Below are positions 11,118-22,086 of a DNA stretch of 64,000 bases, piece by piece. Below the pieces are notes generated by a model. That model worked only from the letters and a program-made list of their open reading frames with translations, was not told the DNA's origin and did no database searches. The DNA lies in the NCBI GenBank assembly GCA_024760905.1, contig CM045729.1, positions 59,662,080 through 59,726,079 on the forward strand, written 5' to 3'. The position numbers and the translations under genes were made by a program. How positions within the stretch are numbered: position 1 is the stretch's first letter; every line of letters starts with the position of its first letter. The stretch comes from Plotosus lineatus. Lineage: Eukaryota; Chordata; Actinopteri; Siluriformes; Plotosidae.

Positions 11118-11475
11118 AGTTACCCCCAATGTCAAAGAAGTGCCTTTGCATGGGACATTTATTTTTGTGGAGGCAGCTGTTGGAACAGTCCTCTGAAGTA
11201 CACTTCAGACACTTGGCATCCTCGATAAAGTGATCTAAATGTAAAGCGGCCTTCACACCGTAACGAATTGTCCCAGCATATGGCAGCATGTGGATACTTT
11301 TTGCCATTTCCTTCCAAACACTGAAGCTTGTTTTGGTTTCACTGATATTCGTTTTGACAAGTATGTTGCTGTTCATGTCATTTGATGTATGCCTGAGAAC
11401 AGCCTGCTTGCAGTGGGAATGCTCTTGTTCATCCAAAGTAAGGTCGCGGCTACTTAAATATTCCATTAATGGCCA
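11118..11475 (-). CDS. Candidate host exon, unidentified, cysteine-rich
   Basis: The minus strand is open for more than 150 codons (10999-11466 from the first Met, open a little further upstream) in repeat-free DNA. Read from a possible acceptor (pyrimidine-rich, '...ccaacactgatag') at about 11476 to a possible donor ('ggg|gtaact') at about 11117, it gives a stretch beginning W-P-L-M-E-Y-L and containing SVWKEMAKSIHMLPYAGTI, then a cysteine cluster CLKCTSEDCSNSC-x5-C. I do not recognise the family. The donor lacks the usual AG before GT, and no second exon was found in the window. It may be an exon of a large gene, or chance. The rest of 10718-11546 shows nothing else. Confidence 0.3.
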
Positions 11476-11546
11476 TCTATCAGTGTTGGCAAGAGTAAGT
11501 GTTTGAAACCCTCAGGATTGTTTAATTTCCAGAAGATAACCATTAT

Positions 11547-11899
11547 TCATTCATTCATTTTCTGAACTGCTTAATTCTAATTATGGTCACAGGAAGGCCG
11601 GCACCCATCTCAGCTGACTCTGGGTAGAGTACACCATGGACAGCTCGACAGGCCATTGCAGGACTAACATGCAACCATTCACACTCACATTAACACCTGG
11701 GGCAATTTGGAACCACCGATTCGCCTACCCTGCATGTTTTTGGCCTGGGGGGGACTGGAATACTTGCAGAAAACCCATGTGGGCATATGGAGAACATGAA
11801 AATACCACACAGAAAGAAACTCCCGAGCTGAGAATCGAACCTAGACATTCCTGCTGTGAAGCAGATGCGCTAACCCCTACACTATTCATGTCACCGATA
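11547..11899 (-). mobile_element. V-SINE/DANA-like SINE, near full length
   Basis: Minus strand: tRNA-like head 'gtgtaggggttagcgcatct', B box 'aggttcgattctcag', then 'ttctttctgtgtggta', 'cctgcatgttt' region, 'tgtgagtgtgaatggttgca', and a tail 'attaagcagttcagaaaatg' with GAAT repeats. Confidence 0.85.
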
Positions 11900-12777
11900 A
11901 GAAAGATTTATAACTGATTATTTTAGGCTATTTGTTTTATCTGAAAATAGGTAAAGTGCGTAAAATATGACTACAGATTGTATTTTTAATTTTTTTTTTT
12001 ACACTTGGAAGAAGCAATATCGCTACTACTGTTTTTTTCGAGTTGATCTTAAATATAGCTTTTTAGTTCCATTAGCCAAATACTTCAGGTGTGCTCATAT
12101 ATCAGCTATAAAATCACCTTCTTTGGAATGTGTCTCTGTCAGCGTCTCTCAGTTATCATTTTGCTTATGTGTATGATCAGTGATTGTCACGTGATTCAGC
12201 AACTCATAAGGATATCACTTTAATATGAAATGAAGCATATTAAAAAAAAACCCCAAAAAACAAGCTCCAGCTGGGCTTAACGCTAATGTTGCAGAAACTT
12301 GAGATGGTCATTTCATACAGGAGTCAGGTGAGAATAATACATTTTAATAGATTGATCGAAAATACCCTCCTTTTCCTGTTACTTAGTATCATAAAAATAT
12401 TGATGCTCAAAATGTGACTTTACCTCCTTTTTGCTCTGAACCCTTCAGTTGGTGCTGAGGGTTGGTAGTATTTTATTTAATCTCAAGGCAAGACCACAAG
12501 CCATTTAAAACACACTCTACCAATAACTTAGATGTCCTTCTGCAAAATGGCAATGCATGAAATATGATATGGCTGTTGGTGCAATCATAAAGACGAATAC
12601 CATTTTTTGACCTCACTCTCAATGAGTGTTCCATTGACATTGCGAACTCAATCATTTGGGATAAAAAAACATGAATTAATATTCAGAATATTCATTGTTT
12701 AAACTCCGATACAAATAAATTGTGATTTAAGTAAATATTATTTTTAAATGCCTGCATTATTATAGGCAATGTAGGCC
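11900..12777. other. No recognisable feature
   Basis: Unique-looking AT-rich sequence; nothing recognised. Confidence 0.5.
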
Positions 12778-13105
12778 TGGTGGTAGGGTGCTGGATTATT
12801 GATCCCAAGGTAGGGGGCTCAAGTCCCATGGTCCATGGTTGTCACTGTTGGACACTCCTCCCTCCAGTACAGTTAACTGGGTTATCAAAGGCCGGCCTTG
12901 TCTCTCATCGTCTATGGTGTGAGGCATGTAAAAGAACCATTGCTGACTTTCGTCAAGAGTACGCTTCAGAGCCGTAAGCGTGCTTCTGCCCTGCGATAGC
13001 CTGGTGATTTGTCCAAGGTGTACTCTACCCTCACCCAGAGTCGGCTGAGATGGGTGTCAGGCATTCCACTCTAATTAGGATTAAGCGGTTCACAAAATTA
13101 ATTAT
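12778..13105 (+). mobile_element. tRNA-derived SINE, type I
   Basis: 'tggtggtagggtgctggatt', B box-like 'gggctcaagtcccat', shared body 'gaaccattgctgactttcgt', then 'ggtgtactctaccctcaccc' and 'ctaattaggattaagcggtt'. No clear target duplication. Confidence 0.85.
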
Positions 13106-14590
13106 TTATCATAATATTCAATTGTTACCAATGTATCTTTAAATGCAGTTCTGTGTCATCGAGGCATATGCTATAGCAGCCCTGGATGAGCAGTAACCCC
13201 ATCATTCAAGTGACTATATTGAGAGGCAAACGGCAGGTCAGAAAGCAAAGCTGAAGTATTACTCCTTCAGGTCTTCAATTTCGCTTCTCGGCCTTTGAAA
13301 TGATACTGCTACACCTATGAGGCTGAGACTGAATTAATAATGAAGCATCGGGAGACACCCAAGGTCCCATTCAGCCAGAAATCACCTTGAATTGACTTTG
13401 CTCAAGTACTGAGTCCCGGTGGCATATAGATGTTTGCTTCTTTTGTCTTTTAACACAGAAAAAAAAATATATTTTTTCCCCTCTCTACTGTTGGCCCTAG
13501 CTGCCAGATTTTAAGCTTTCACATCATTGTCACAGGACATAAGCTCAAGAGCAGTGAGAGTGCTGTGTGATTTTCAGGGTAATTAAACCTACGTCTGCCT
13601 GCAGTGTCTTTCCAACTGCTCCTCAAAAGCATGGCTTGAAATGAAATATTCTTTCTGGGTTTTTTTGTGCTTTACTGTGGTGTGGTCTTGTTTTCTCTTG
13701 GCCACTCTACTCTCAGCTCCACAGAGATAGGCCCCGCTTTTAGTGGACTCATTCAGCAAACAAGATTGTTTTTTGCTGCTTTGCTTTTCTGCAGACTAAT
13801 AAATTATGTACTGGCCAAACATTATTTATAGAGCTGTTAATCAATACATGTCACTGTTTTCATGTCGGAAATTTCCAAAGAGGTGCCTTGTCACTCTGTC
13901 AAACATGATTAGGCATATATAAAGAAGGATAGATTATGATATGGAGAGAACTGCAGAAGTAAGCACTGGCAAACAGATATCGAGTGCATTATGCTTTAGT
14001 ACATCGCATTCAGTTTATTGCACTGAGTGTATTACATTCCTTTTTCCTACACACATCCATTTTTGTAAATGACTGCAAGGTATTTATTCTTACATGATCT
14101 TATGTGTTGTCTTAACACTCCAAAATCTTCAATGTTATGCCCAGTATATACTGTGCTATTCTGTATTTAGCTGTTATCATTCTAGTCTAGATGCATTAAA
14201 CCTATCGCCATGCCCAAGTTTATTAAATTCATGTTGCACAGGGTTGCTTGCAATAAATTTCATTTGGTAAAATCTTACAGTCTGTTGGTGCCTTTACATG
14301 GAATCTGTGTGATAGATTGACTGCCTCCTGCTCATTGTTCCTTTGTCCGCGACCAGAATAAAACCGCTGCTCAACATGAATCCAGGAATGAATGTAATTT
14401 AACTACTAGATTAGGATTTGCGTATTTATGTTTACTTTTAAGGTGCAGCTGGTAATAACGACAATGTAAAGCGGAAATAAGATGCAGAAGAAAACCGTAA
14501 ATTCTTCCAACCAACATAATTGTCCAAGTCTGTTCCATTATAGTTTCTTACTTGCATGGAAGATTCGTTTTTGCTGCATAAATGGCATCC

Positions 14591-14594
<4 letters not shown>
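13106..14594. other. Long repeat-poor stretch
   Basis: No transposon end, tRNA or protein motif seen over about 1.5 kb. In a window this full of repeats, that makes it a reasonable place to look for conserved non-coding sequence. Confidence 0.45.
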
Positions 14595-14673
<79 letters not shown>

Positions 14674-14754
14674 GCACACATGCACACACATGCACACACA
14701 CACTGCACACACACACACACACAGGCACATGCACGCACATACGCACACATGCAC

Positions 14755-14829
<75 letters not shown>
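14595..14829. repeat. Long (CA)n microsatellite, about 235 bp
   Basis: CA runs interrupted near the middle by CACG, CATG and CTG variants; the largest CA array in the window. Confidence 0.98.
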
Positions 14830-14831
<2 letters not shown>

Positions 14832-15493
14832 TTTCAGCTGTCACTTTGCTCTTTATATGAAAAGCCCTGTCAGGAAGTGTCTCATTAATGTAATATTTGA
14901 TTGTTTGCTCCTCCGACTAACACAGGCACAAGGTGTTTTTCATTCGCTTCCAGAGATATTCTCATTAAAAGTGACCAGCTCAAAGGTTCACCAAAGTGCT
15001 GGGATGAGAAATCTTTGTACAGCTGTCCCTGGATGATATTACCTCTTTGCAATTTCAAATATGGTCCAAATACTACCAGTAAAAAGCACAGAGCTATTAC
15101 TCGTTCCCTGTGGGCAAAGTGGGAGGAAGTTTGTGTGAGAGGGTCAGCAAGAGCAAATGGTTAGAAGGTCAGTTCAATTACACAGCGTGTGATTGTCTTC
15201 ACTGTCGTGGTGAAAAAAGAAGTCTTAACAGCAAACTCCCACATCATTCTACCCTTCTTCAGTACTGCAACACATCAGCACAAACATCAGCATCTCTGGC
15301 CTCTGAGCACACACAGAGGTGAATGTGTGAATGAGAATCCAGGGGTGAAACAGGTCAGTGTGTATCTGTCTTATAACTGAGCACCTCAACACTGCTATTA
15401 ATAAAGAGATCATATCAGATGAGAGGCGTCACTATATCAGTAAAAACAGAAGAAGAAGAAAGTTTATACAAGGAGATGTACATTTACATGTAC
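14830..15493. other. No recognisable feature
   Basis: Unique-looking sequence between the CA array and a MITE B. Confidence 0.5.
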
Positions 15494-15495
15494 TA

Positions 15496-15912
15496 CAGTG
15501 ATCCCTCGCTACTGTTGTGCTTCAGTTTCTGCGGCTTCAGTGCATCGCGGGTTTTTCAAAAATTGTAAAAAATTTTCGAAAAATTAAAAAAAAAAAAAAA
15601 AATGAAATTAAGGAAAACTAGGGAAAAAGTTAAGGAAAATGCCGCAAAACAAGGCCATATCTGAGTGTGTGCACGTGCATTTGTGTGAGTGGGTATTTAT
15701 ATTTTATTTACATCTTTTGCATTATTTCGGAATGTTTAATTGTTATTATAAGCATTTATAGCGTTGAATATGTATTTCTTGATATTGTATCACCATATAC
15801 GTCATGTACGTATACGTCACTCTGGGGGGTGTAGAGTCAATCCTACTTTGCGGAAATCGGCAGTCACAGGGGGTCTCGGTCCCCAATAACCACAGAAAGT
15901 GAGGGATCCCTG
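15496..15912 (-). mobile_element. MITE B copy, complete, 417 bp
   Basis: Ends 'cagtgatccctcgctactgt' and 'agaaagtgagggatccctg', TA on both sides (15494-15495, 15913-15914). Inverted relative to the copies at 10221 and 47538: 'cttcagtgcatcgcggg' is on the left here, and 'cccaataaccacagaaag' on the right. Confidence 0.9.
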
Positions 15913-15914
15913 TA

Positions 15915-18620
15915 TTTGATTAGGATCCTCAGATGTTCAAGTATTTTCACAATCCTACCTTAATGCTACAAACACATTTTGGCTCCTGTATGAAGTATAG
16001 ACTCTCTAGTCCTAAATATTTTTTCAAACTCATCTGTGACAAAAGCCTTCCATACCTTTTAGAAAATAAGACGAGATTTCCAGAAATTAATCAAAGATTT
16101 TCAAACTCTTTTCTTTTCTATACCATTCTGTTATTTTCTTTATGCGAAGGAATCATAGTGAACATGATTTGGGATTGGACACATGAGAAATGTTATGCTT
16201 GATTTTCTCCTTCCAATCTGTCTGCATTGTCCACATTTTATTAAAGGGCCACCAAAAGTATAATTGCTCTTTTGGTTTAACAAGGAATGTCAGAAACCGA
16301 ATTGGATTTTATCTGCCGTTGCTACTGTGTGGAAATAAGGTCATAGTAATTATAGGTCTTTCTTCTGTGCTGGGCGTGTCAATCAATGACGCAAACTCAA
16401 AACTGTGTATGGGAATTCAATAAGTCATTTCTACATTCTAGGAAGGTTTGTTACTGTATAGCAATGTGAAGTTGGATGTTGATTATCCACAGGGAAAAGT
16501 GGAATGAGGTGGTTTAGCAGTAAGGCATAGGGGTGGACATACCGCTTAGTCTGATTGAGAACACTGCCCATCCGTGATAACTTATCTAAGCTAGAGACTC
16601 TGGCTGTCTGACCATTCTGGGAACAAGGTTCCTCCCTGGAGAGCTGATACTGGGCACACTGAATTTTAAGCACTTAGCCTAGCTATTCTGCTCCATATTT
16701 GTGGCAAGAAGGAGTGAGAAAAGAGTCAGTGAGAGTGATGAGGGAGAATCAGCACCTCCCTCTCACCCCAGATTGGACTTGGAGTGCTGGCGGAATCACA
16801 GACTTATGTCAGTGAAAACTACTAATGAATGCTCATTAGGGAGCTCTCTTTGAAAAGTCCAATTTTAATCAGTAAAACGAGCTGGTAAATAAGCTGGCTT
16901 CGCAGGTAACAGAATTTGGAGATGTTTCACAGCAAGGTGCAATTTTCATATTGTTAATTTCTAGATCTGAGTTTATGTTGGTGTGAATGTGGTAGAAATA
17001 GATCCTCATGTTAGCACCTGTCTTCCGGTCAAGTGAAGAGCTCTCCCACATTCGATGACACATTAGACAGAGGGCAATTATGGTTTCATTTCTTATTGTT
17101 TGGCAATCTTTAGCACTATCATTTCATTGAAGGGGCAGTGAGTCTTTTCATGATACCGTATTCGACGTAATAAGCACCCTGTTCCAATAAGGCCGCTCCC
17201 CTTTGCATTTGATCTTACGTCTAATAGCCACCCATGTGTACTGGGAACAAAATCGTAGATCAAACTTACCAATTTTATTCGATCAAGTCTCTGTAGCTGT
17301 AAAATGAGGCTTTCACTGCCTGTAAAAGTGAGTTTACATGGTATTTCAAGACCCCCTGCCACTGGAGAATGTCGATAATGTTCATCAGTAACAACACATT
17401 TGATTGTTCCACCGTGCTTTAAAAAAAATATTTTGCTGTGTTCTCTTTGGTAAATGTCCAACAACCAATGAACCATTAGAAACTGTCACAGCAAAACTCT
17501 GTGATGCTCTGAATGAATGAAGCGATGAGCCAGATATGGGCCTATCAGAAAGTGATGATGAATATTTTTCACCTGATTCTCCTGCTCACTAACTTCATAA
17601 ATTTAAAGATGTTTCTGGACATGTGCTTTTGTTTATGTTCATGTTGATTGGTTCAGCTTGCCATGTGCTAAAGTTGACATTCATGTTGATTGGCTCATTT
17701 TACTTTGGAAAATGTTTAAAGGAAATGTTTAAAGGAACAGCAGCAGGAGGGAAAAGTAAGGGAAGGAAACGTCTTTTTTTTATTTATGCTGTTTTCTGCT
17801 TATTTGCAGCTTTCATGTAAGTAGTTTGGTTGATACCACAAAATGAATAACACAAATACCATTCATTTGAGCATCAGATATAGGCCTTTAAACTGGCAGC
17901 ACCAGTGAGACATACGGAGCTGCAGAATTCTCATTAGTAGTTTGATATTTAAATATTGTGATCCTTATACTTTATACATGGGGCAGTGACCCCAAGGAAA
18001 ACTGATCTTCAGGTCAGTTTCCTGTTACAGAATTGTGACCACCCCCCTACCCCCATGGAAAAGTGACCGAGCCCTAAGTAATAACCAAATTTGTTAAAAA
18101 AAAAAGAAAAAAGTTTATTTAAGAAAAATATAAACACAAAACATGTTATAAAAGGCAACAAAAATATTCAGATCATGCACTGCACAAAACAAGCATACAT
18201 TATTACAAATATATAAGAATTTTGAACATTGGCTGAAAATAGCAGCATATGTTGCTGATAAAAATGTCACCTGGAGACACTTGCGAGATGAGTTTTATTT
18301 CTGTAATTGGGGTGTATCCAAGCCATCTTTAGACTGTCTTGTCTATCTTCCAAGCAGGACTGCACACATAGCATTTGGAAATAAATACATAAAAAATATT
18401 CTTTGGCTTTTATTTTCTTTGCTGGCTATGCATGTGGTAGTTTCTGGTGAAAATTTGAAATTTAGAATATTTTGATTTACAGACAGTAGAAATTTATTTG
18501 AGGGGTCAAAATTCTGTGGAGTGGGTCAGTTTTCCATACTCATACATAATGCATGCCTATTCCAATTCCTATAGAGAAAAGTGACTCGGGGGTCATTTTT
18601 CCATGGGATCAAAATTCTAT
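15915..18620. other. Mostly unique sequence
   Basis: About 2.7 kb without a confident feature. Around 17154 'accgtattcgacgtaataag' resembles the outer end of pogo-like elements, and the minus-strand open frame 17093-17476 could be a degraded remnant, but no opposite terminus was found. Confidence 0.45.
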
Positions 18621-18625
18621 ATGAC

Positions 18626-18772
18626 AGCCCCCATTGCCTAATGGTTAGGAAAATGGCTTTGTGACTGAAAGGTAGCTGGCTCAATTCCTGAACTAGCAGG
18701 AAAAATGTGTGGCAGTAGGGGAGTGAGCTGCACCTTTCCTACCTCCACCTTCATGCCTGAACTGTCCTTGAG
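18626..18772 (+). mobile_element. Another tRNA-derived SINE head
   Basis: 'ttgcctaatggttaggaaaa' (A box-like), 'tgtgactgaaaggtagctgg' and 'ctcaattcctg' (B box-like) form a tRNA-like promoter unlike the type I/II head. It is followed directly by a type II SINE. Confidence 0.5.
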
Positions 18773-19080
18773 TGGTGGTCTAGTGGTATAGGGTGCTGCA
18801 TCGCTGATCCTAAGGTTGGGGGTTCGAGTACCACTCTCCACAGGGTTGTCACTGCCCCACCACAGCAGCTAACTGGGTTATCTGGGTTATGAGAGGCATG
18901 TAAAAGAACCATTGCTGACTTTCGTAAAAAAGAGTAGGCTGCAAAGCCGTCAGTGTGTTTCTGTCCCTTGCTAAAGGGTTGTGTCAGGAAGGGCATTCAA
19001 CATAAAAATCTATGCCAAAACAAACCTGCAAATCATTTGCTGTGGCAACCCCTGAAAAAAGAAAAAGCTGAAAGGAAATC
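18773..19080 (+). mobile_element. tRNA-derived SINE, type II, with internal deletion
   Basis: Head 'gtggtctagtggtatagggt', B box 'gggttcgagtaccac', body missing the 'ggcgggccatgtctctcac' part, tail 'gtcaggaagggcattcaac' then 'tgctgtggcaacccctga' and 'aaaagctgaaaggaaa'. Confidence 0.88.
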
Positions 19081-19104
19081 TCATATGCACATATACATGC
19101 ATGT

Positions 19105-19178
19105 ATACATCAGTTGGGGGTTGCGTGGGAATCTTTGCCCCAATTAACCGCAGAAACTGAGGTTATAACTCTGTATAC
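19105..19178. mobile_element. MITE B fragment
   Basis: 'gggggttgcgtgggaatctt' and 'ccccaattaaccgcagaaac' match one end of the MITE B copy at 15496; the terminus is altered to 'ataactctgta'. Confidence 0.5.
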
Positions 19179-19183
19179 ATATA

Positions 19184-19386
19184 CAGTGGTACCTCGACTT
19201 ACGAGTGTTCCCTTATCACGGATTTTCCATGATACAAGCTTCGCCCCCCCCATCCCCCCAAAATCTGCCCCATTCAACGAGCAAATTTTCGACTTACAAG
19301 CTCTGCTGGGGAAATGTCTTTTTTCCAGGCCGATTACCCTTGTATTCTTCTGCGTGTATTCCTCTACGCTCTGAGAAAGCCTTGTG
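19184..19386 (+). mobile_element. Tigger/pogo-like left end
   Basis: Starts 'cagtggtacctcgacttacg' after TA, the form of many Tigger ends. No matching right terminus is visible because a hAT-like element and a MITE B piece follow. Confidence 0.6.
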
Positions 19387-19665
19387 CAGTGCTTCTCAGT
19401 TAATTTCTTTGATGCCCCTATACGAAGAAAAAACATTTTATGCCCCCCCTTTCCCCCCAGGGCCCCGTGCGCGCCTATAAATAGTCTTTACTGCACTTCA
19501 TAACGTGGGCTTTTTCCCTACACTATAGGGAACGCAGTTAGAGCGCCACTGCCACCTGGATCAGCCTTAAGTGTGATTGTGCATCCTCTACACCAGGTGG
19601 CAGTGAGAGCGCCACTGCCACCTGGTGTAGAGGATGCACAATCACACTTAAGGCTGGTCCAGTAT
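19387..19665 (+). mobile_element. hAT-like non-autonomous fragment
   Basis: Starts 'cagtgcttctcagttaattt', similar to the terminus at 63963 and to 25448. The interior shares 'agtggcgctctca' and 'taagtgtgattgtgcat'-like blocks with 25443-25700. Assignment to hAT is from the style of the terminus only. Confidence 0.4.
19558..19660. repeat. 47-bp inverted repeat, one mismatch, 9-nt loop
   Basis: Arms 19558-19604 and 19614-19660 are reverse complements with one mismatch (ggatcagcc against ggaccagcc); loop 19605-19613. A 20-bp direct repeat 'agagcgccactgccacctgg' sits at 19540 and 19606. Confidence 0.95.
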
Positions 19666-19879
19666 GTTAAAAAAGCATGTTGCCCAGGGTCATAAGTGCC
19701 AATTAGCCTCATTAAAAAAGTTAAAAAAGCCAAAAAATTATTAAATAAATAAATAAAAGGTAAGAAAAGTACTGTAAGCTAATGTTAAGTGCTATTCTTA
19801 AGTTCAGCCGTACTTACTGTATTTTTCATTAACTTATTGTTTATTCTTGTTTTATTATTATTTATTGTTAAATACAGTA

Positions 19880-20051
19880 TTATTAATGTTACTAATGTTT
19901 TGTGGCATTTTCCTTAACTTTTTCCCCTACTCTTCCTCTTCCTCTTCCCTAACTGCCTTATTTTTAATTCTATGAATATTTAAAAAACAAAAACAAAGAA
20001 AGAAAACGCGATGTACTGCAGCCACATGAATTGAAGCGCGAAGTCACGAGG

Positions 20052-20053
<2 letters not shown>
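19880..20053 (+). mobile_element. MITE B right part
   Basis: 'tgtggcattttccttaactt', 'gcgatgtactgcagccacat' and 'gaattgaagcgcgaagtcac' match the right part of the MITE B family; the terminus runs into a GATA array. Confidence 0.75.
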
Positions 20054-20088
<35 letters not shown>

Positions 20089-20089
20089 G
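20052..20089. repeat. (GATA)n microsatellite
   Basis: About nine GATA units at the former end of the MITE B fragment. Confidence 0.97.
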
Positions 20090-20139
20090 TGTTCTATCAG
20101 ATTTAAATTTGATGAACACGCACACCAATCAAGTCAATG

Positions 20140-20960
20140 AACATTGTTTTGCTTGAGACAGTCCCAACAGTCTATGGCGATGTGTGGTCATCACGTTTCC
20201 TGTTGTAGTGCCAGGCAGTATTAAGTGACCAGTAAAACCATGACAGAGACCAAGTAGTTTTCAAGGTATTGGACTGCATTGAGGTTTCAATCAATGAAAA
20301 CAAGCACAGTCTTGTGTCTGTTGCTTATTCCAGCCCACATGACACTATGTTCACTTCAGCGGTCACGCTCAAGGACATTAGTGTCAGCATGAAGTTCCCC
20401 TCACCTTCACCAAACACCCCTTCTGCAGTCACCATTGTTCAATTTTAAAAATGGATTCATCAGAAAACAGAGGGGCAGTGGTGGTCCAGTGGTATAGGGC
20501 GCTGGATCGCTGATCCAAAGGTTGGGGGTTCGAGTCCCACTCTGCACAAGGTTGTCACTGCCCCCCCCCCAGTGCAGCTAACTGGGTTATCAAAGGCGGG
20601 CCATGTCTCTCACTGTCTATGGTAAGAGGCATGTAAAAGAACCATTGCTGACTTTCGTAAAGAGTAGCTGCAAAGTCGTCAGCGTGTTTCTGTCCCTTGC
20701 TAAAAAAAGGGCTGTGACAGGAAGGGCATCCGACGTAAAAACCTCTGCCAAATCAAACGTGCAAATCAGATGATTTGCTGTGGCGACTCCTGAGTAAAAG
20801 GGAAAAAGCCGAAAGGAAGACAGACAGACATTCATCAGAAAACAGCACCATGTTCCACCTGAGTCAATTCAAGCCTGTAAGCCCTCGTCATAAAGCAGGC
20901 AGATCTTTCTTGCTGTTTGACGCAGTCCTGCCATGGTTGACTGTTGCACTAAGACAATGC
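20140..20960 (-). pseudogene. Tc1-like transposase remnant split by a SINE
   Basis: The minus strand, with the SINE at 20471-20829 set aside, reads as degraded Tc1/mariner transposase. WNMVLFSDES lies near 20850 and 20455, matching the first catalytic Asp region of the DDE fold. SVMWAGISNRHKTVLVFID follows near 20340, with NLNAVQYLENYL, then a decayed LQQ..PH.A motif near 20180, the usual site of the second Asp. Stops and frameshifts are frequent, so it is dead. Upstream of WNMVLFSDES the residues KKDLPAL can be read. Terminal repeats and the third acidic residue were not found. The Tc1 type is recognised from motif order; the subfamily is unknown. Confidence 0.7.
20471..20829 (+). mobile_element. 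tRNA-derived SINE, type II, full length with 16-bp TSD
   Basis: Starts 'aggggcagtggtggtccagt' and ends with GACA repeats after 'gccgaaaggaag'. Exact target duplication attcatcagaaaacag at 20455-20470 and 20830-20845. It contains the full module series: tRNA head, body, LINE 5'-UTR-like piece and LINE 3' end. One of the least diverged copies. Confidence 0.97.
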
Positions 20961-20964
20961 AAAT

Positions 20965-21622
20965 GAGTATTAAAAATGACTATTGTTAGGGCTATTTTTT
21001 AACCAAGTATAGGAAGTATTTGGCAATGAATTCTACTCAAGCTGAGAGGCGTGGCGGACTTCTGAACAATTTAAGTGGAACAGACTGTCCATACACCAGA
21101 AGAAAACTAATGAGCTTTTATGGTCTGGCTTAGGTATCAGGACTCAAAACCATGAGTCTCGTTTGCGTAGAAAAAATTGTAATTGTTGCGTTGAATATTT
21201 TGGTCTATATATATTTATGTATGTGACTGATACGTTTTGTATGTAAACATGTTACCTGTAATGGTGCCATATTAACATATTGACTTTGAGGAAAGAAAGA
21301 AGGTGCTGCTCTTTTTGCTTGAGGAAAATACTCACTGCCTAACCACACATCATGTACAGTTTGATTCCACTGCCAAATAACTTGATAAATTATGCATTAG
21401 TTTTTAATTGGCTGCACTTACAGGGGATGGGGGGATTTCCATGGGGGAGGCATGTGATGTAGAAGCTGAAGCTAGAGATGGGTCCTACCAGCAGGGGGCT
21501 GCAGTCATGTTAAGCTTTCTGTTGTTAATATTTTATAACCATTCATGAATGTCTTGCAAGGCAGAAACTGCTGTAAATGGAAAAACATTCAGTCATTAAA
21601 TTCAAGTCACTAAACTTGACTG
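20965..21622. other. No recognisable feature
   Basis: Unique-looking sequence. Confidence 0.45.
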
Positions 21623-21800
21623 TGGGACAAGGACTGTGCACATTCATTCTAGAGTTTCCTGTTCAGTGACCCATGCAGGAACTAGAAAGCATTCCATGCA
21701 AATTAATGTAACTGTTACATTTAATGCTAATATTTTTGAGACTTTATTGTAACAATGTTTTTAGGAGTCTACAAATAATGTTATCTCAGCTTCTGTTGCA
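21623..21800 (+). repeat. Unnamed dispersed repeat, copy 2
   Basis: Shares ordered blocks with 2130-2290 (gacaaggactgtgcacatt; tgcaaattaatgtaactgt; aatgtttttagg). Confidence 0.45.
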
Positions 21801-21811
21801 GTGCAACATCA

Positions 21812-22086
21812 TTAATTCATTCATTTTCTGAGGGCGGAGTACACGTCATCACAGGGCCAACACTCACACAACCATTCACACTCATACCTAGGGGAGATTT
21901 GGAATAACCAGTTAACCTACTGTGCATGTTTTTTGACTGTGGGAGGAAACCGGAGTACCCAGAAGAAAGCCACACAAGCACAGAGAGAACATGCAAACTC
22001 CACACAGAAAGGCCCAGGCTGGGAATTGAAACCAGGACCTTCTTGTTGTAAGGCGGACATGCTAACCAATACGCCACCATGCTGCC
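21812..22086 (-). mobile_element. V-SINE/DANA-like SINE
   Basis: Minus strand: 'gtggcgtattggttagcatg' head, 'ctggtttcaattcccag' B box, 'ctgtgtggagtttgcatgtt', 'ctccggtttcctcccacag', 'gagtgtgaatggttgtgtga'; a shortened tail ends in GAAT repeats. Confidence 0.9.

Noticed and set aside
14438..15036. Open frames of repeated TH or CV residues across the CA arrays (also at 4358, 9434, 10033, 53896, 57934)
   Set aside because: Translations of dinucleotide microsatellites, open in all frames by composition.
17093..17476. 127-codon minus-strand open frame with a pogo-like 'accgtatt' end nearby
   Set aside because: No matching second terminus and no clear transposase motif, so I left it as unassigned sequence.
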